64,000 nucleotides of DNA from Amblyornis subalaris (taxonomy: Eukaryota > Chordata > Aves > Passeriformes > Ptilonorhynchidae), in the NCBI GenBank assembly GCA_018881555.1, contig JACAXG010000069.1, forward strand, positions 3,457,403 to 3,521,402. The letters are read 5' to 3'. Below, piece after piece: positions 57,821-64,000 of the stretch; the first letter of the stretch is position 1; each line of letters begins with the position of its first letter. A model generated the notes under the pieces. The model worked only from the letters and a program-made list of their open reading frames with translations. It made no database searches and was not told the DNA's origin. Position numbers and translations under genes: made by a program.

Positions 57821-60405
57821 ATCATGAAGCACTTGTAACTGTGTAAGGGTACGTCCTTTTCCTATGGTATGCTTTGGCAGAGATGTGGCTGGCTGAGAGC
57901 ACAGGCTAAAGGGATAACTGGGATTTCCTGCTGCATGAGACTTGCCCTTTGCATAAACATCTCCTATATTCAGGGCTCTTATCGCATTATTCAAGTGAGA
58001 ACTCTTATGGTAAACCCTTAGATAGTTATAGCAGCCACTAAAGAGCACAGAATTATGGAGCTAAGGCAGACCAGAAATAGCCAATGCTCTGATTATTCAC
58101 TGCTGCCCAGACAAAACCCCTCAAATTCTTAACAGTCTGTTGAAAGTATTTTTAATATGGATTATATTTGAACAACCTGTTCTGACTGGTATCAACTACA
58201 GAGCAAGGAAAGAAAAAAAAGCCAAACGAACAAAAGAAACCCCAAATCAAAATCTGCTGCATCCCCCAATGTGTACACTCAGCACAGTAAGGAACTAGTA
58301 AACAGGGAGTAAAACTGCTACTGGAAACACGGTTTCAAATCCCTCAATTGCCTCTTTGTTTAATTCTTAACTCTCTTCAAGTGTGTCTTCCGTCCTCACA
58401 GTTTCTTAAGAGAATCAATTTATAACATTAAGCTGCTTTTCTGAGAGGGCTTAATGATCTACAAGAGATCAGCCACTCTAAGAAAGTACGTCTCAGTCTG
58501 GTAGATAATTTTCAGGCCTCTTTGCAGCTTTTCTCAATGACATCACTCCTGCGCTGAATTACCACCAGTGACATTGAGAATTGAACTCAGTTCCTTCCAG
58601 CCTGGGGTCATTCCAGTTCAGTGTCTTTTTGTTGTTTGTTTAGCTGGCTGGATTTGTGCGTCTTTTTGTTTTATACTTTATTTTTTATTCAAGCCTCAAC
58701 TCTTACTTAACTCTTGCTCAACTCTTGTAATAGTACATTGTAAATGTGGTATAACTGGCTGTATTTTGTTCCTTGGAGCATCACCTGACAACAAATTGAA
58801 GTTTTCAATATATGGGATTCAGAGGTGAAACCCCGGAGAAGGCCAAAAGTCACTTTTTTACTTTAGCAGTTAAAAGTATAGACTATACTATATAGACTAT
58901 AATTAAATTAAAATAATACAACTAATTTTCAAAGGAATGGAATTGTGATCATTCCAACAGTGGTTCGTAAGATGCCTTTTGAGTATCATAAGCTATAGTC
59001 TTCTTCAAAATCATGATATCATTAAAGTCTGAGTGATTAATAAATCACTTTAAACATGCCTGAATAATACTGAATGTGAGCATTGCCAAGATCAATATTT
59101 CTCTTCTGGCAAATAAAGCCAGGGTAGGCTGCACTCTTATAATTATATCCTAAATATCTTAGTATTGCCATGTATTTTTCCTTTTCACATTCTGTTTCTA
59201 AAAAGGATTTTGTACAACACATTAACGCAGCAGCAATATTTGCCTTTTTTCTTCTTTTAATAAAGAAAACAGAACCAAATGAACGGAACACTTTTATTAC
59301 GGGCTCTCTTTCCTCCTTGGTGCCTTTCCTCCACCGTAGCACTAAATCTTCTGATGAAGGCAACCACAATAAGGTCATAGAAATAAGCTTCTTACAAGAT
59401 TACTAAAGACTAAATTTATACCTTGATATCAAAACCACTTATTGTCACTGTGTAGTGGCATGCAGTAGATCACTGTATCAAAACATGTCACAGTGTTCAT
59501 AGAAATTCAAAGAAATGAAGGAGCAAATAATTCTGTAATATATCTTGACTTTTACAGAGAAGTTGCTAGACTCTTCCTGCCATTTTCCTTTTCTCTCAGA
59601 CCAAAAGAAAATATTTCTAGAAGCACTCAAATAACATAAAATGATTTGACACGAAGTTGCTATTTTTTAGCAGTACTTTATGGAAAAAATAGCTCAATAG
59701 TGTGATTAAACAAATTCAAAGTTTTATATAAAAGAGGTACAATCAATCATTGCATTCTGTGATAATCCAGACTTCTTATAGAAATGAATGCTCTAATAAA
59801 TACTTATGGTGCATTATCTTTAATATTCTATGCGGTGTTGTGATTGCAATTTTCAGTCTACATTTTTTGACAGATCTTGGGGTATCAGCCCCACACTCCT
59901 AGCTGGTCAGAGGCACCACTGTAGTGTGTCGTGATGGCTTCAGGTTTACAGGATCTACAAAAGGTGAATTATTAGAAACATTTTTACTATTCTCCCATAT
60001 ATATCAACTACTGCTACTTCTTATAGAAAAGGTTCATATAAACAAACAGCAAAATAATATTTAGCATAATTAAAAACCTGAAATTGTAATAATAATGAGC
60101 ATGTAAACCCACATGAAATTAGACTTTTTCTTGGTCGGTTGAAGTCAGGTAAGTGTGAAGCCTCTTGTAAGTAAGTAGGTCTGGTCATAAGCCTAAATGT
60201 CCTCATAGACTTCGTTTACTTTACTATTTTGACAAATGAAGTAGTGGTAGATGTAGGAAACAGAAAGAAAAATATTGAGGTTAGTTTTAAGCTGCGGGAA
60301 GCAATGGGGCTTCCTTGCATCCTCACTTTGTGGCTCCAGTATAGTCATGCTCATTCTCTGGGCAGCCTTCCCAAAGCCTCTATCCTCTGTGTTGTTCTAT
60401 TGTAT

Positions 60406-61260
60406 TGTCTTGGGGTGATTTTATGATGCTATATATCCCAATCGCCTGCTTAATGCAAAATATTAACTCTGTGCCTTTAAAGCTGCCAGAGGAATTTCTC
60501 TGTTTTCCTTCACCTCCTTCAAGGACACACATTCCTGGCTTATTGCTGCTGAGGCCACCGCCGTTTTTGCTGCAGCAGTTCGGAAGGGAATTTCTTTCTT
60601 ACTTTTACTTTTTTGTCCCTCTAGCAGCCAGCTCTCTCGGCTTTGTCATTCTCAGGAGAGAGATAGAGCAAGCATCTTTACTTTTTTTCTATTAACTGGT
60701 TAACAGTTTTTCTGTTAACTGTTAACTATTTTTCTGTTTGGCCCTGTGTTTTTCAGGAGAGATCGGAGAGTTAAAGACTTATTCTTTGCTTTTTAGCTAG
60801 CCTCCTGGCTGAGGCAAGGAAAGAAGACAGCTTTTTCTGGGACCATGATTTTTTCTCCTTCTTCCCTTGGAATTGTACAACAGACAACCGAACTCCAGGG
60901 CCTACATCCTGGGCCCGGAAAGGGAGAGGGGCCTACACCATCCTAGTCCCAGTGAGGGGTCTACACTGTACCCTAGCAGCCAGCTAGAGACAGAGCAGAA
61001 ACCACACCCAGAAAAAAGGACTCTGAATTCATCCAGGTTCCTCCACCACAAGAGGTTTATTATCTAACATTACTTATTTTTCCTTCCTTTCCTCTGGTGC
61101 CTGTGTTGCACCCCCCAGCACCTTGGTTTGTTAAATAAGCAGCTTTTTTCACTTTCCTCTGAGAAATTCCTAAGGTGGGGGGGAAGGGAGTTTTAGAACC
61201 CTATCTTTTGCACAGGAGACTCTTCGAGTCTTCTTCCTAAGTTTGTCCAAACCGTGACGT
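60406..61260 (+). mobile_element. Probable solitary LTR of an endogenous retrovirus
   Basis: A GC-richer 0.85-kb block. It opens TGTCTTGGGGTGATTTTATG at 60406. Near its end it carries an AAATAA-type polyadenylation signal (about 61131) followed by GCAGCTTTTTTCACTTTCCT and a final segment TTTGTCCAAACCGTGAC. This U3-R-U5-like order matches what I know of avian ERVL-type LTRs. No internal retroviral genes or second LTR are seen, so it would be a solo LTR. The closing CA is altered (GACGT) and a target-site duplication is not clear; TGTAT before and TGTAC at 61266-61270 are only suggestive. The family is unassigned. Confidence 0.5.
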
Positions 61261-61274
61261 AGTGCTGTACTTCG

Positions 61275-62411
61275 AGAAAAAGTTACTCTTGTGACTGAGT
61301 CAGGATCTACTGGTCAAACTAAAGGGAAAGAAGGAAATGCTTAGATAGTTGAAGCTAGGACAGGTGAGCTGGGGAGAGTACAGAGAAGTACAATTGTTTA
61401 GATGTGGTCAGGAAGGCCAAGACAAAGCTGGAGCTGAACTTGGCAAGGAATACAAAGAATACCAAGAAGGGCTTCTATAGGTATGTTAACTGGAAAAAGG
61501 AAGGTCAAAGAAGAAGTGATGGCCCCTGTTAAACAAGGCTGGAAAACTGGTAATGAGGATGAGGAGAAGGCTGAGGTACTCGACAAGGTTTTTGCCTCAG
61601 TCTTCAATGGCAGCCTCTCTTCCCACACCTCTCAAGTAAATGGACTGCAGGATGGGGACTGGGGCAGCAAAGTCCCTCCCACTGTAGGTAAAAATCAAGT
61701 TCATGATCATCTGAGGAACCTGAACGTACATAAGTCAATGGGACACAATGATATGCATCCCAGAGTCCTGAGGGAATTGGCTGATGTAGTTGTCAAGCCA
61801 CTCTTCATGATAATGGAAAAGTCACGGCAGTCAGGGGAAGTCCCAGGTGACTGTAAAAGGCAAAACATGGTACCCATCTTTAGAAAGGGTAGAAAGGAGG
61901 ACCCTGGGAACAACCAACCTGTCAGCCTGCAGAGGAAGGACGTGAACCTATTGGAGAGCAAGTCCAGAGGAGGCCACAAGGATGATCGGAGAGACAGAAC
62001 ACATCTCCTGTGATGAAACACTGAGAGAACTGGGTTTGTTCAGCCTGGAAAAGAGAAGGCTTTGGGGTGACCAACTTGAGACCTTCCAGTACCTGAAGGG
62101 AGCCTACAAGGAAAATGGGGAGACATCACTCACAAGAGCATGTAGTGACTGGACAAGGGGGGTATGGCTTCGAACTGAAAGAGAGTAGGTTTAGATTAGG
62201 TATTAGGAGGAAGTTCTTTGCTGTGAGGGTGGTGAGGCAGTGGAACAGGTTGCCCAGAGAAGATGCAGATGCCACATACCCGGCAGTGTTCAAGGCCAGG
62301 CTGGAGGGAGCACCTGGTCTAGTGGAAGGTGTACCTGCCCATGACAGCAGGGTCAGAACTAGATGATATTTAAGGTCTCTTCCAACTCAAAGTATTCTGT
62401 GTTTATGGTTC
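61275..62411 (+). mobile_element. CR1 LINE with internal deletion of the RT core, plus strand
   Basis: A CR1 copy in two joined parts. The left part (about 61275-61929) encodes the linker between endonuclease and reverse transcriptase: VRKAKTKLELNLARNTKN-type sequence, then EEKAEVLDKVFASVFNGSLS and VHKSMGHNDMHPRVLRELAD, up to DPGNNQPVSL, the start of the RT domain. The right part begins at about 61930 with KDVNLLESKSRGGHKDD, the C-terminal end, and continues through [18 protein letters not shown] and FRLGIRRKFFAVRVVRQWNR to the 3' terminus ATATTTAAGGTCTCTTCCAA and a TTCTGTGTTTATGG tail. The catalytic FADD region between them is absent. A 176-codon frame (61483-62013) crosses the junction. It is opposite in orientation to PDE4D. 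Confidence 0.95.
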
Positions 62412-64000
62412 TACCATATAAACGTTGTTGTTTTGTCTAAAAAATTCTTATTTATCAACTGGAAACTCAGAAATAGTTTAAACTGGAGTCATTACAACAA
62501 GCGGAATAGTTTACATTAGCATACAGTATTTTACAGATGCTTGTCTCAGAGTTATTCCTTCTGTTTTCAAACACTGTCTGATGGTTTACTTAGACATCTC
62601 CAAAAAAAATGCGACTAAATATTGTGTAGCTAAAATCAAATATTTACCCACTATTTCAAAGACATATCTTGCACAATTCAAATTATAAATAATCTAACAA
62701 TATTCATGTAAATTTTATTACAGACTTGATATTTTTCCAGCTTTTTGTCCTTTCTCTCTCACCACTATCAAGACAAATGAAACACAACTGTCAAAACAAG
62801 AATTAGGAGTAAACAATCTGAATATAGGATAAACTTGCATTTTAATTTTCTCCAGTAGAATGATAGTGTTTAGAGTTTCAGATAGATGTACCTCAATAAA
62901 AGTTTATGCTGGAAAGCTAAAAATAAGTAAGGCCTAGAATTACATAAAATTACTTTCAACATCTCATTTAGTTTTTAGATAACTTCAAGCTGAGTTTTTA
63001 AAAAATTTTTCTAACTTCCATTTTTTATATTCCTGTTCAGAATGTTATACTTCATAATAGATGTATTTTCTCCTGAAATAAGTATCCTAAAATTCGAAGT
63101 ATTCCTTTTTCACCTGAAAAAAAAAAGGATCACTCTAAACAAAAAACCCTCCCGAATTCTGACTTTGAGTCATAAACTGAAAACCTCCTCAACTCCTCAA
63201 AAGGCAAGCACATTTCCTTCAGTCTTTCATTTTTTCCACCACTCTAATCTTTAACAAGCCAAGGAGTCTGAATATATAAATAACATTTTTTTATACTAAC
63301 TTGGCCCCATTAATGTGTGCAATGAAAAAGAAACCAAAATTATTTCATTTGAGACTAACTTTCAAGCAAAAGGCATGTTCTGACTATATTTTGTTCAGTT
63401 TAAGATTCTACCCAAGACTATTATCTCTTTCCCCCGTAAATTCATTCTGATTATTATTACTTATCATCCCTTCTTGGCTTTAATGCTTAATCCTGTAGCC
63501 CTTGTTTTTGTGAATAAATCTGGCTAAAATATTTCTATAAGACTTTTTTGCTTGAACAACAGTTTCTGAAGTGGTTGGTAGTACTGATAACACTCTTGTG
63601 ATCGAAGAACCCACAAGAATGCTCTGCTAAGAATTTTTTGTGATTTATAGAGTCAGCATAGCCTGTAGCCCTTCTGTCAAAAGGGTGTTTTACATACCTA
63701 GTCTACCATAATTGTGAAGTTCCAACCATTTTAATTATCTCCCAGGTCCCTATAAAACCATTACACCAAAAGGTTAAAAATCATCTAGAAGAATCTAGAT
63801 ATACAAAAATGCATTCACAAGCATGCACTTACACACACCGATTTTGTAATTAGGAAATATATAATAATTCTGAAAACATCATAAAATATCTGAGTTTTGC
63901 TTTTTCAGTAACTTTTATAGTAATGTAATTTTTTTGCTAGTGCTAGTTTTACAGATTATAAAACTACCTGATTTGAGATGCATGTATAAAGGGTTTTGTC
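62412..64000. other. Intron of longer PDE4D isoforms, nothing recognised
   Basis: AT-rich sequence to the end of the window. No repeat family, RNA gene or exon is recognised; a 70-codon frame at 63042-63254 looks accidental. Confidence 0.65.

Larger units (their letters stand above)
41236..60405. other. Intron of longer PDE4D isoforms with unexplained exon-like segments
   Basis: About 19 kb without a recognised repeat. It contains a plus-strand series of exon-like open segments (43596-43638, 44233-44405, 47367-47456, 49192-49290, 51046-51258, 52839-53021, 56553-56639) treated in the findings. It also holds hairpins at 42765-42786, 50560-50586, 50674-50698 and 57797-57820, two-copy tandem repeats at 54764-54812 and 55704-55753, a CA/TG-rich patch near 51327-51355, and a 16-A run near 50953. 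Confidence 0.6.

Noticed and set aside
59037..59406. Open frames on both strands (113 and 78 codons)
   Set aside because: Mutual overlap without family resemblance or splice context.

Overview
The window reads as a stretch of bird nuclear genome that lies inside the phosphodiesterase gene PDE4D, which is encoded on the minus strand. Two pieces of evidence support this. First, there are two PDE4D coding exons with intact splice sites: the 192-bp common long-form exon that opens UCR1 (1377-1568), and the short first coding exon of the PDE4D9 isoform (31618-31682). Second, the repeats are dominated by CR1 LINEs whose 3' ends carry the ATTCTATGAT-like octamer tail typical of birds. In birds PDE4D lies on the Z chromosome, so a Z origin is inferred. 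I cannot name the species.

Layout. 1-1376 is the intron downstream of the common exon. 1377-1568 is that exon. 1569-31617 is about 30 kb of intron between it and the PDE4D9 first exon. It holds minus-strand CR1 copies at 3.5-4.5, 9.7-10.5 and 11.4-11.95 kb, a plus-strand CR1 3' end at 19.3 kb, and a much older plus-strand CR1 relic at 25.9-26.7 kb. 31618-31682 is the PDE4D9 exon, with its 5' untranslated region and presumably a promoter just above it. From 31.7 to 64 kb the sequence lies upstream of PDE4D9, so it is intronic only to longer PDE4D isoforms that start outside the window. It contains a 1.3-kb minus-strand CR1 (39.9-41.2 kb), a probable solitary LTR (about 60.4-61.26 kb) and, directly after it, a plus-strand CR1 that has lost its reverse-transcriptase core by internal deletion (61.3-62.4 kb).

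How the parts work together. The two PDE4D exons join in phase 2: the TG ending the PDE4D9 exon plus the T opening the common exon make a cysteine codon, giving the known Cys-Phe-Asp-Val-Asp junction. The common exon carries the PKA site (RRES) that activates long PDE4D forms. No other protein-coding gene is certain.

The most unusual observation is a phase-compatible series of plus-strand, exon-like open segments between 43.6 and 56.6 kb, possibly starting at 33.0 kb. It ends in a stop codon followed by an AATAAA signal, and would be an antisense gene nested in PDE4D. It resembles no family I recognise. Chance cannot be excluded by eye, so it is given as a finding and not as an annotated gene.
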